From an uncultured Eubacterium sp. (GTDB lineage: Bacteria > Bacillota > Clostridia > Lachnospirales > Lachnospiraceae): a DNA stretch of 64,000 nt. Every line of letters begins with the position of its first letter. Position 1 is the first letter of the stretch. The position numbers and the translations under genes were made by a program. The notes below the pieces were generated by a model. That model worked only from the letters and a program-made list of their open reading frames with translations. It was not told where the DNA came from and searched no databases. The DNA lies in the NCBI GenBank assembly GCA_934316845.1, contig CAKRDZ010000010.1, forward strand, positions 21,077 through 85,076, given 5' to 3'. Shown piece by piece: positions 34,539 to 42,537 of the stretch.

Positions 34539-37112
34539 ATGAAGAGAAAATTGAGCAGTATTGTGTTAGCCACGGCGCTTGTTGTCTCTTTAGCGGCCGG
34601 AGCAGGTGGAGAAGATGTGCAGGCGGCAAAGAAGGCAAAGCTTGGAACGAAGAAAATTACGTTAATACAAGGCAAGACCAAAAAGATCAAAGTAAAGAAC
34701 AAAAAGAAAGGCTGCCGTTATACGTTTACTTCCAATAAAAAGAAAGTAGCAACGGTAACCAAAAAAGGAAAGGTAAAGGCGGTAGCTGCGGGTACAGCGA
34801 AAATTACCGTCAAAGAAGTTTCAAAGAAAGGTAAAAAACGGAAAATTGGTGTGGTAAAGGTTCTGGTAAAAAAGAACAGCCAGACAACAGTTACACCGCA
34901 AACTTCCACAAATCCACAGACATCAACGACACCGGGAGGGGCAAACGTGACAGCGACACCAAAGGCACCGACAGCATCGGCAACACCAAAGGTATCGGAA
35001 GCACCGACAGCACCGACAGTATCGGCAACACCAAAGGTATCGGAAGCACCGACGGTATCGGCAACACCAAGTACAAAACCACAGGAATCCAAAGAGCCGA
35101 CAAAAGGAACAAAATCGGTATCTGTATATTTGGATGAGATTAAAGAAGCAAATAAAATTGCCGAAGTAAATGGTCCGGGATTGGATCCGACGGCAGCTCC
35201 GACAGAAACACCTGCAGGAGAGGCGACACCGGAACCTACACCGGCAGTTCTTGTAAATACTACGATGGAAGATAACAATACAGATCCGATCGAAAAACGC
35301 GGAGATGTTTCCATTTCCGTTGTAGAAGACGGTGCGAATGGAACAAGCAAGAGCATCAAAGTTACCGGCCGTAAAGAGGACTGGCACGGTGCAGGCATTG
35401 ATGTAACTTCTTTTGCAGAGACCGATAATGATTATGAAATCACATTCTATGCGAAACAGTCTACAGGAGAAGACAGTCAGATCGATCTTTCCATGCAGTA
35501 TGTCAATGGAAGCGGCGAGACAAAATACGGTGGCATCAAGACGTTTGATCTTGCAAACGATACCTGGACAAAATGTCAGGCAAAAATGACCATTCCGGAG
35601 CACAACGGACAGATCATTATTTACTGGCAGTCGGTATATCAGTCCAACAACTCTATGGATTTCTATCTGGATGAAGTGTCGATCACCGGAGTGGCAAAAG
35701 CAGTGGCAGGAGAAGATTACCCTGATCTTTCTCTTGGTTTGGGAAAAACAACTGTTGGAAATCCTATTATGACTTCCCGTCTGACAGCAGATCCATATGC
35801 AATGGAATACAATGGAAGAATCTATGTATATGGTACAAACGATTCCCAGCAGTATGAGAAAACACCGGATGCAGACAACAATTACTCAAAAATTAATACA
35901 ATTAATGTATATTCATCCGCTGACATGGTAAACTGGACAGATCATGGTGCAATCCGGGTAGCTGGTTCTAACGGAGCAGCAAAATGGGCATCAAATTCCT
36001 GGGCACCGGCAGCATGTCATAAGACAATTAATGGAAAAGAAAAATTCTTCCTGTATTTCGCTGACAATGGCAGTGGAATTGGAGTATTGGAAGCAGACAG
36101 TCCAACCGGTCCATGGAGAGACCCAATTGGAAAACAGATAATCAGCCGTGAGACTCCGGGATGTTCCGGATCCGAGATTGGCTGGCTGTTTGACCCGGCC
36201 GTGTTGGTAGATGATGACGGAACCGGATATTTGTACTTTGGAGGAATTGGTAACACAGCAGGCAAGCCGGACGATTTTATCAAGAATCCAAAATGCGGAC
36301 GAGTTGTAAAACTTGCAGATGATATGGTAAGTCTGGCTGGTGATCCTGTCACAATTGACGCACCATATATGTTTGAAGATTCCGGAATCAACAAAATCGG
36401 AGACAAATATTATTACAGCTACTGCACAAACTGGACAAACGTCTCCGGACGAGATGAAACTATACCGGCAGCAAATATTGCCGTAATGGAAAGTGATAAT
36501 CCAATGACAGGATTCAAATTTGTCGGCTGTGTATTGAAAAATCCGGGAACTTATTTCGGAGCAAGTGGAAATAATCACCATTGTTTTGCAGAGTTCAAGG
36601 GAACTTGGTATGCCTTCTACCATACAAAGAAAGATACCCTGGCATTGGGAACCAAAGCTGATTACAGAACAACATATGCAGACATCTTGAACTTGGGAGA
36701 AAATGGAAATTTCACAAACAAAGATGGTTCAGTGGCAGACACAAAAATGACGGCAGCAGGAGTAACCGCGGTTGGAACCGTAAATCCTTATAATACGATA
36801 GAAGCAGAATCTTTCGCAATTGCAAACCAGGTAGGAACGATCGCAAATAACGAAGCAAGTTCCAATGCATTGTGGAATGGTGCAAATTATTCTCTTTACA
36901 ATACAGAAGCAGGAAGTTATATCGGTGTTGCCAATGTGGATTTTGGTGATGACGGAGCTTCTACCGTAAGTATGAAATTAAGCGACACTTCGATGACAGA
37001 GTATAAAGAATGTATCGCGCAGCTTAGTCAGAAAGTAACCGGAAAACATACCGTATACTTTGTATTTGAGAAAACAAATATTTTGACGGACAGCTGGAAA
37101 TTTGATAAATAA
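34539..37112 (+). CDS. secreted glycoside hydrolase family 43 enzyme with Ig-like and carbohydrate-binding modules
   Basis: An 857-residue protein. In order: signal peptide (about 1-30), lysine-rich Ig-like module (about 32-110), long Thr/Pro/Ser linker with near-repeats of TPKVSEAPT (about 112-235), a CBM22/CBM4-like module (about 240-385), a GH43 five-bladed propeller (about 400-740) and a CBM6-like C-terminal module. GH43 acids are seen in TADPYAMEY, LFDPAVLVDDDGTGYLY and MFEDSGINKIG. It probably removes xylose or arabinose side groups from arabinoxylan. An AAGGAGG site precedes the ATG. Confidence 0.88.
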   Translation: MKRKLSSIVLATALVVSLAAGAGGEDVQAAKKAKLGTKKITLIQGKTKKIKVKNKKKGCRYTFTSNKKKVATVTKKGKVKAVAAGTAKITVKEVSKKGKKRKIGVVKVLVKKNSQTTVTPQTSTNPQTSTTPGGANVTATPKAPTASATPKVSEAPTAPTVSATPKVSEAPTVSATPSTKPQESKEPTKGTKSVSVYLDEIKEANKIAEVNGPGLDPTAAPTETPAGEATPEPTPAVLVNTTMEDNNTDPIEKRGDVSISVVEDGANGTSKSIKVTGRKEDWHGAGIDVTSFAETDNDYEITFYAKQSTGEDSQIDLSMQYVNGSGETKYGGIKTFDLANDTWTKCQAKMTIPEHNGQIIIYWQSVYQSNNSMDFYLDEVSITGVAKAVAGEDYPDLSLGLGKTTVGNPIMTSRLTADPYAMEYNGRIYVYGTNDSQQYEKTPDADNNYSKINTINVYSSADMVNWTDHGAIRVAGSNGAAKWASNSWAPAACHKTINGKEKFFLYFADNGSGIGVLEADSPTGPWRDPIGKQIISRETPGCSGSEIGWLFDPAVLVDDDGTGYLYFGGIGNTAGKPDDFIKNPKCGRVVKLADDMVSLAGDPVTIDAPYMFEDSGINKIGDKYYYSYCTNWTNVSGRDETIPAANIAVMESDNPMTGFKFVGCVLKNPGTYFGASGNNHHCFAEFKGTWYAFYHTKKDTLALGTKADYRTTYADILNLGENGNFTNKDGSVADTKMTAAGVTAVGTVNPYNTIEAESFAIANQVGTIANNEASSNALWNGANYSLYNTEAGSYIGVANVDFGDDGASTVSMKLSDTSMTEYKECIAQLSQKVTGKHTVYFVFEKTNILTDSWKFDK

Positions 37113-37169
37113 AAAATAAGAGACAATACTCTTACCCCTAATCCTTATATAATTATAGTTTTTCGTAAC

Positions 37170-37204
37170 AAAGGAGCTGTGTAAATGATACGCAGCTCCT
37201 TTTT
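37170..37204 (+). terminator. Rho-independent terminator
   Basis: AAAGGAGCTG (37170-37179) pairs with CAGCTCCTTTTT (37193-37204). It ends the GH43 transcript. Confidence 0.85.
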
Positions 37205-37253
37205 GCGATGCGCCTTGCGGCGCACGTTTCTTTACAATACAATTTTGTAGTTC

Positions 37254-38129
37254 TTAGCGGGAAAGAATTTCGTTTCCGGTTTCCGTGATAACGAGAGTGT
37301 ATTCCCATTGGGCAGAAGGTTTGCCGTCTTCGGTATAGATCGTCCAGCCGTCATCTTCATCGCAGAATATATCGGAAGTTCCCATATTGATCATTGGTTC
37401 GATGGTGATCGTCATACCTGGGACAAGAAGCATTCCCGTGCCCGGTTCGCCGATATGCGGAACCCACGGTTCTTCGTGAAATTCCACGCCGACACCGTGT
37501 CCGCCGATCTCTACGACAACACTGTAGCCGTTTTCTTTGGCGCGCTTATTGATCGCATATCCAAAATCTCCCAGTGTCGTCCAAGGTTTTGCGATACCGA
37601 CCGCTTCGTCGAGACATTCTTTCGTAACCTGAACTAGTTTTTTCTTTTCTTCGCTGACTTCGCCGATTAAAAACATACGGGAAGCATCGCCGTAGAAGCC
37701 GTCTACGATCGTAGTACAGTCTACATTTACAATTTCACCACTCTGCAAAATGCGTTCCGGATCCGGAATTCCATGGCATACCACTTCGTCAATGGAAGTG
37801 CAGACATTTTTGGGATATCCCTGATAGCCGAGGCAGGCACAGATGCCGCCAAGTTCTGCCGTTCGTTTGGCTGCAAGGTCGTCAATTTCCTGTGTTGACA
37901 CGCCCTCGCCGATCATTTCCGCGACGGCGTCAAGTACCATCGAGTTGATCTCGCCGGCTTTACGTATGCCCTCAATCTGCGCCGGCGTTTTGATGATACT
38001 GCGAGGCGGTTCTTCCGCGTGCGGATACGTCAGCATATAATGTTCAATCTTTTCGTCAAATGCCATATGACAGCTTTTATATTTTCTGCCGCTGCCACAC
38101 CAGCATGCTTCATTTCTACCTAATTTCAC
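37254..38129 (-). CDS. map: type I methionine aminopeptidase with N-terminal SEC-C motif
   Basis: A 291-residue metalloprotease that removes N-terminal methionine from new proteins. The N terminus carries a zinc-binding SEC-C motif (NEACWCGSGRKYKSCH, residues 6-21), seen in many Clostridial MetAPs. The catalytic part has VDCTTIVDGFYGD with two metal aspartates, GHGVGVEFHEEPWVPH, and a late TIEPM glutamate. mtnN ends 20 bases upstream on the same strand. Confidence 0.95.
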   Translation of the reverse strand: MKLGRNEACWCGSGRKYKSCHMAFDEKIEHYMLTYPHAEEPPRSIIKTPAQIEGIRKAGEINSMVLDAVAEMIGEGVSTQEIDDLAAKRTAELGGICACLGYQGYPKNVCTSIDEVVCHGIPDPERILQSGEIVNVDCTTIVDGFYGDASRMFLIGEVSEEKKKLVQVTKECLDEAVGIAKPWTTLGDFGYAINKRAKENGYSVVVEIGGHGVGVEFHEEPWVPHIGEPGTGMLLVPGMTITIEPMINMGTSDIFCDEDDGWTIYTEDGKPSAQWEYTLVITETGNEILSR

Positions 38130-38149
38130 GATTATGTCATCTTCTTTCT

Positions 38150-38872
38150 TTATAATGTAATGATATCATTGTCTTTTAATAATATATACAATTCTTTTAA
38201 TAAGGCGACGGTGTGAGTGATCGCCTGTCTGGCAAATGTTGGATAATCCATGTGCCCGGAGTTGTCTGCTTTATCGGAGATTGCGCGGATAATTAAAAAT
38301 GGAACGTGGTTGAGGTAGGCTGTTTGTGCCATTGCCGCCCCTTCCATCTCGGCGCAGTCCCCTTCAAACGTATCGATCAGATACTGCTTTTTTTCACCAT
38401 CCGCAATGAACTGGTCACCGCTCACTACTTTCCCAATATGGCAGATTATGTCAGAATTTGCTTTTTCACACGCCTCTTTTGCAAGTTTGACAAGGGTTTC
38501 ATCTGCGGCAAAAATGGATTCTTCCATCCGCGGGATGATGCCGACCGGGTCTCCGAGTGGCGAAACATCCATGTCGTGCTGCTGGGCGCAGCGTGAAAGC
38601 ACGATGTCACCAATTTCCAATGTATTGTTGAGCGAGCCGGCAACTCCTGTATTTATCACGGCATCAACCGAGAAAATGTCAATCAGGATCTGCGTGCAGA
38701 CTGCCATATTTACTTTCCCAATGCCGCTTACGACAACGACGGTTTTTAATCCCCACAGATTTCCTTCTACAAAAGTCATGCCTGCTTTGGTTATTTCTGT
38801 TGTATCGGTCATCTGTTCTTTCAGAATGGCGACTTCCTCATCCATCGCGCCGATCAATCCTATGGTATTCAT
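38150..38872 (-). CDS. mtnN: 5'-methylthioadenosine/S-adenosylhomocysteine nucleosidase
   Basis: A 240-residue enzyme of the Pfs type that cleaves adenine from MTA and SAH, feeding methionine salvage and the methyl cycle. It begins IGLIGAMDEEVAILKE, has VINTGVAGSL and GDQF, and the MEGAAMAQTAY motif with the catalytic glutamate. It lies upstream of map, likely in one operon. Confidence 0.95.
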   Translation of the reverse strand: MNTIGLIGAMDEEVAILKEQMTDTTEITKAGMTFVEGNLWGLKTVVVVSGIGKVNMAVCTQILIDIFSVDAVINTGVAGSLNNTLEIGDIVLSRCAQQHDMDVSPLGDPVGIIPRMEESIFAADETLVKLAKEACEKANSDIICHIGKVVSGDQFIADGEKKQYLIDTFEGDCAEMEGAAMAQTAYLNHVPFLIIRAISDKADNSGHMDYPTFARQAITHTVALLKELYILLKDNDIITL

Positions 38873-39010
38873 GCAACTACCTCCAAAAATTTTACTACTT
38901 TGTAGTATAGCATAAATTGCAAAAGAATGCTACGAAATTATAAAAGCAGTTGTTTTGTCCTGCGGTTTGAGATATAATAAAAGTATCAAAAGGAACGGAG
39001 GAAATGGTTT

Positions 39011-39919
39011 ATGAAGGAACAGCTTTTTAGTAACGAGGTGATCTTGTCATGGCTGCAGTATTATGCCCAAAATACGGCGATTGACCTCGAACATGTTAAG
39101 ATGATAGATATCACCAAAAAGAATAAAAATGTGATCCCGACCGTGGAGGCGCATAAGACGACTCTGGTGTTTACCAATGCGGGCGTAGATGATATTTTTT
39201 ATCGACTTTGGAATGCCGGCCTTGGTGAATGCGACGTCTGGTACAATGAAGGTTCCAAACCGGAAGGCGAGATTCTGAACAGCAAAGTAAAGGATATGAT
39301 CGATCGTGGGATCAATGCTTCCGCCGGGATGCTCATTATCAATCCAAATGCCCGCAATACGGCGAAGATCGGCATGGGAAATGAAATGTTCCAGAAGGGA
39401 TCGATTCACTATGTGGGAAGTGAGATCCGTGCTGTCATTCTCAATAAAATGATGGTGGATACACAGGATAACCTCTGTGTGATCAGCGGAGAAAGTATTG
39501 CCATCGAGGCGGCGCTGATCGCAGCCGAGGGAACGGTGATCGCCGTGGAATACAGCCGCGCTGACCGTGAGACGATGGAGGACAATGTGGAGCATTTTGG
39601 TCTCAGCAATGTGCAGATCGTCGATCATGTAGATGAAGAGAGCATGAAGGACTGCCCTGTACCGGACACGGTATTTATGGTGGCTTCTGCCAGCATGGAT
39701 CAGGAACTTGCGTATCTGACCGCAAAAAATCCGCAGATCAATGTAGTTGTCTATACTTTGGATTTTCAAGTGGCAGCAGGCGCAAAGGCAATACTGGAAT
39801 CTCATGGCATTGAAGATGTTGAGGTGATTCAGATCGCGGTATCGACTTTGTCAAGCCGCAACTCATTTAAGCAGCAGCCGGCACCGTGGATCATCAGCGG
39901 ACGCGGCGGTAAGAAATAA
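39011..39919 (+). CDS. orphan CobL/CbiT-like methyltransferase family protein
   Basis: A 302-residue protein. The C-terminal half resembles the CbiT part of precorrin-6Y methylases (SGESIAIEAALIAAEGTVIA, then HFGLSNVQIV), and the N-terminal half resembles a reduced CbiE-like domain. The glycine-rich SAM loop is altered (ISGES instead of the usual GxGTG), so methyl transfer is uncertain. No other cobalamin gene is near. It may have been recruited to a different task. AACGGAGG precedes the ATG. Confidence 0.6.
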   Translation: MKEQLFSNEVILSWLQYYAQNTAIDLEHVKMIDITKKNKNVIPTVEAHKTTLVFTNAGVDDIFYRLWNAGLGECDVWYNEGSKPEGEILNSKVKDMIDRGINASAGMLIINPNARNTAKIGMGNEMFQKGSIHYVGSEIRAVILNKMMVDTQDNLCVISGESIAIEAALIAAEGTVIAVEYSRADRETMEDNVEHFGLSNVQIVDHVDEESMKDCPVPDTVFMVASASMDQELAYLTAKNPQINVVVYTLDFQVAAGAKAILESHGIEDVEVIQIAVSTLSSRNSFKQQPAPWIISGRGGKK

Positions 39920-40026
39920 GAGCAGTTACGAATAATCATTAAAAAAATGTGAAAAATAAAAAAGGAAGAAGCGATAATTCAGGAATATGGATCGTCGCTT
40001 CTTTTCTAGTTATAAAATAAGAAAAA

Positions 40027-40055
40027 ATGCAACATTTGTTACTATAATGTTGCAT
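40027..40055 (-). other. candidate recombination site 1 (inverted orientation)
   Basis: ATGCAACATT, a 9-base core TGTTACTAT, and AATGTTGCAT form perfect 10-bp inverted arms. Read on the minus strand the core is ATAGTAACA, identical to that of site 2 at 40763. Outer A and T tracts mean it could also work as a bidirectional terminator. It lies 52 bases past the recombinase stop. Confidence 0.6.
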
Positions 40056-40107
40056 TTTTTCTTTGTATCATATATATCGGCAGATCCCAAAAATACTTTA
40101 GTCCTTT

Positions 40108-40689
40108 TTACAAAAAAGTTTCTAAAAAAACTTTATCTTTTTCTAACTGGTCGATACCAAGGTATCTTTTTGTAATCTCGTACGACGAATGATTGTATAT
40201 GCTCATTAGGAGAGCCGGCGGTGTTCCGTTCTTCCAGGCAAAGTAGCCAAACGTTTTCCGGAGTGAATGACAGCTGATGTTTTGCTCAAATCCATAATAA
40301 TTTGCCGCCTTTTTTATGATTCGGAATGCCTGCGACCGGCTTAAAGGTTCCGGCCCGCTTTTTTGACCCTGAAAGATATAGTCATTTTTATGATAATGTA
40401 AAAGAGTTTTTCGATAATATTCTAAAGCTTCTTTTGCATGTTGATTCACAATAAGAATATTCTCCTTCCCTGTTTTTTGTTCCCATACGGCTATGTGTTC
40501 ACGATAGCGATGATTTTGATCTGAATAAACATCGTTCCAACAGAGCCCTAAGATGTCACTAATGCGAAGTGCTGAATTCAATCCGAACACAATAAGTGCG
40601 TAATTTCGAGGGTTTGGTTCAATGTCTCGATAGTAATTTCGAAATTTTTTCAACATTTCTTCATCTTTGATTGGTTGTGTTTTACTCAT
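40108..40689 (-). CDS. FimB/FimE-sized tyrosine recombinase, copy 1
   Basis: A 193-residue recombinase consisting almost only of the catalytic domain, the size of the Fim inversion enzymes. Counting from the chosen start MSKTQPIK, the catalytic set is R42 (ALRISDIL), K72 (EQKTGK), H141-x-x-R144 (CHSLRKTFGYF), H167 (YNHSSYE) and nucleophile Y176 (KRYLGI). The start at 40689 has GGAGGAAAAA upstream; an in-frame ATG 24 bases earlier lacks support. It is flanked by sites 1 and 2 in opposite orientation. Copy 2 is at 43832. Confidence 0.88.
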   Translation of the reverse strand: MSKTQPIKDEEMLKKFRNYYRDIEPNPRNYALIVFGLNSALRISDILGLCWNDVYSDQNHRYREHIAVWEQKTGKENILIVNQHAKEALEYYRKTLLHYHKNDYIFQGQKSGPEPLSRSQAFRIIKKAANYYGFEQNISCHSLRKTFGYFAWKNGTPPALLMSIYNHSSYEITKRYLGIDQLEKDKVFLETFL

Positions 40690-40762
40690 TTTTTCCTCCA
40701 TTCTAAAGTGCATGATGCACTTCGTCCTATTTGTTTAGATGCCTCATCCAAACATAGCTTAC

Positions 40763-40791
40763 ATGCAACATTATAGTAACAATTGTTGTGG
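40763..40791 (+). other. candidate recombination site 2
   Basis: ATGCAACATT, core ATAGTAACA, then ATTGTTGTGG. The left arm and core are identical to the reverse complement of site 1; the right arm is degenerate. It lies between recombinase 1 and csrA 1. Confidence 0.6.
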
Positions 40792-40798
40792 CTGGCAA
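40770..40798 (-). promoter_or_regulatory. promoter of recombinase 1, overlapping site 2
   Basis: On the minus strand, TTGCCA (40793-40798), 17 bases, and TATAAT (40770-40775) give a strong sigma-A promoter. The -10 element lies inside the site core and left arm. Confidence 0.65.
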
Positions 40799-40840
40799 AT
40801 TTTTCTAGATCCAACGGCACAGCAGAGGGAGGTGGCAAGG

Positions 40841-41083
40841 ATGCTGCGACTCACACTTAGCACAGAAGAATATCTGATGCTTGGCGATGATATCAAGATT
40901 GTATTCCTGGGAGGAAGCAACAATCATCTTCGAATTATGGTGGATGCTCCCAAAGAGGTCGACATCGTTCGAAGTAAAGTGCTTGAAAAGGCACACCCGG
41001 AAATTCGGGAGAAACGGCCGAAATATTACGCCGAACCGGAACTTCCGGAGCGCTATCGCAAGAAAAAGGGCGAGACAAAGTAA
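40841..41083 (+). CDS. csrA: CsrA-like RNA-binding translational regulator, copy 1
   Basis: An 80-residue CsrA-family protein. The core MLRLTLSTEEYLMLGDD and NNHLRIMVDAPKEV aligns with CsrA, including L4 and the RNA-contact R44 in DIVRSK. The usual R6 is replaced by Leu, and a C-terminal extension of about 25 charged residues (to RYRKKKGETK) is added. CsrA proteins bind GGA motifs in messenger leaders; in Bacillus CsrA represses flagellin. The start at 40841 has GGGAGGTGG upstream. The flagellin gene begins 147 bases downstream. No fliW is in the window. Confidence 0.85.
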   Translation: MLRLTLSTEEYLMLGDDIKIVFLGGSNNHLRIMVDAPKEVDIVRSKVLEKAHPEIREKRPKYYAEPELPERYRKKKGETK

Positions 41084-41172
41084 CCGGATAATAATCGGTG
41101 TATGTGTGCTGACCGGAGGGCCCAAGGCTGGCACCGGCACCGGGGATTATAAATAAGAAAATGAAATTTCTA

Positions 41173-41223
41173 CCCAAACGGATTTGGGAAGAACATAAGC
41201 CGTAAGGCGTAAAACAAGGAGGT
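41173..41223 (+). promoter_or_regulatory. flagellin leader with candidate CsrA-binding hairpin, copy 1
   Basis: CCCAAA-CGGA-TTTGGG (41173-41188) is a hairpin presenting GGA in its loop, the preferred CsrA target. GCC-GTAA-GGC follows (41199-41208), then the Shine-Dalgarno AAGGAGGT (41216-41223), which contains a second GGA. The arrangement resembles the two-site flagellin leader of Bacillus subtilis. Confidence 0.6.
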
Positions 41224-41230
41224 AATTATT

Positions 41231-42415
41231 ATGATAGTACAACACAACATTACATCAATGAATGCCAACAGACAGTTGGGAATCGTAGGAAACAACCTTT
41301 CAAAATCTACTGAGAAACTTTCCAGTGGATACAGAATCAATCGTGCCGCTGATGATGCAGCAGGTCTTGCTATTTCTGAAAAAATGCGTGCTCAGGTTCG
41401 TGGTTTGAATCGTGCTTCTGACAACGCACAGGATGGTATCTCTTTGATTCAGACCGCTGAAGGTGCTATGGATCAGAAACATGCGATCTTGCAGAGAACT
41501 CGTGAACTGATGGTTCAGGCTTCTAACTCCGGTGTGTTGGATGGAACTCAGGAAAATGATTTCCAGAAGATTCAGGATGAGATTGATAACCTGAAATCGG
41601 AGTACAATCGTATTGATACAGATACAGAATTCAACAAGAAAAAGTTACTGGATGGATCTTACAGTGCTCAGTGGCTGCAGGTAGGTGCCAATTCTGGCCA
41701 GGGTATCAGTGTATCCATTAAATCTACAAGTTGGGATAATACTTTGTATATGACAGAGGATTCAACTGGTACATCAGGTGCGGCAAACAATATAATTGAT
41801 GGTAAGAAATATAATCCTGACGTATTTACATTGGAAGATACTACATCTAAAACGGTTAATGGTAAGAAGTTTGTAAAACAGGCAGATGGAAAATACAAGG
41901 CTGATGGCGTAGATGAGGATTTGGTAACATTAACAGGAAAAATGAAGGACATTGATGATACTCAAGATCTTACAAATGCAGATAATAAAGCATCTGTAGA
42001 AGCTGCTCAAAAACTTGGATATTCTGTTGATACAACGAGTGCTACTACTGCCAAAGCGAGCGTTGCTGCTGCAAAAACTGCATTGGGTAAAGTGAAGGAT
42101 AAAACGGAAACGGCTGTTAAGACAGTGAATGGTTCAGCAATTTCAAGCTTGATTGACAAAGTTGACACCATGATCAAAGACGTTACCACAGAGCGTTCCA
42201 AACTCGGTGCTGTTCAGAACCGTCTTGAGTACACCGTTAAGGTTGATGACAACACAGCTGAAAACATGCAGTCCGCTGAATCCCGTATCCGTGATACTGA
42301 TATGGCAGATGAGATGACAAGATTCTCTAAAGAGAGTATCTTGCAGCAGGCAGCTACTTCTATGCTGGCTCAGGCAAATCAGGCAAACCAGGGAGTTCTT
42401 TCCTTATTGCAGTAA
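41231..42415 (+). CDS. flagellin, copy 1
   Basis: A 394-residue major flagellin. The N-terminal D0/D1 region (MIVQHNITSMNANRQLGIVG, then LSSGYRINRAADDAAGLAIS) and the C-terminal D1/D0 region (ERSKLGAVQNRLEYTVKVDD to QANQGVLSLLQ) are standard. The central part (about 150-295) is surface-exposed in filaments and differs strongly from copy 2. The first about 80 and last about 60 residues are almost identical between copies. The ATG follows AAGGAGGT. It is the second gene of the csrA-flagellin unit. Confidence 0.96.
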   Translation: MIVQHNITSMNANRQLGIVGNNLSKSTEKLSSGYRINRAADDAAGLAISEKMRAQVRGLNRASDNAQDGISLIQTAEGAMDQKHAILQRTRELMVQASNSGVLDGTQENDFQKIQDEIDNLKSEYNRIDTDTEFNKKKLLDGSYSAQWLQVGANSGQGISVSIKSTSWDNTLYMTEDSTGTSGAANNIIDGKKYNPDVFTLEDTTSKTVNGKKFVKQADGKYKADGVDEDLVTLTGKMKDIDDTQDLTNADNKASVEAAQKLGYSVDTTSATTAKASVAAAKTALGKVKDKTETAVKTVNGSAISSLIDKVDTMIKDVTTERSKLGAVQNRLEYTVKVDDNTAENMQSAESRIRDTDMADEMTRFSKESILQQAATSMLAQANQANQGVLSLLQ

Positions 42416-42474
42416 TTTGCTTAACTTCATTCAATTTGCGTGAAGCGGTTTGATGTAAAGGATATGTACAAAAC

Positions 42475-42518
42475 AAAAGAGTCATTGCTTATCAATGTTG
42501 GTTAGCAATGGCTCTTTT
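42475..42518 (+). terminator. terminator of flagellin copy 1
   Basis: AAAAGAGTCATTGCT pairs with AGCAATGGCTCTTTT around a 14-base loop. Confidence 0.8.
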
Positions 42519-42537
42519 CGTATATAACTATATATTG

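Noticed and set aside
40027..40055. Site 1 as nothing more than a terminator
   Set aside because: The hairpin with A and T tracts could terminate transcription, but the same asymmetric core in sites 2 and 3, which lack T tracts, is not explained by that. The terminator role is kept only as a possible second use.
41062..41091. Sigma-28 promoter (GAAA with CCGGATAA) between csrA and flagellin
   Set aside because: The spacing is 18 bases and both elements are off consensus, so I do not call it; the flagellin promoter is not identified.
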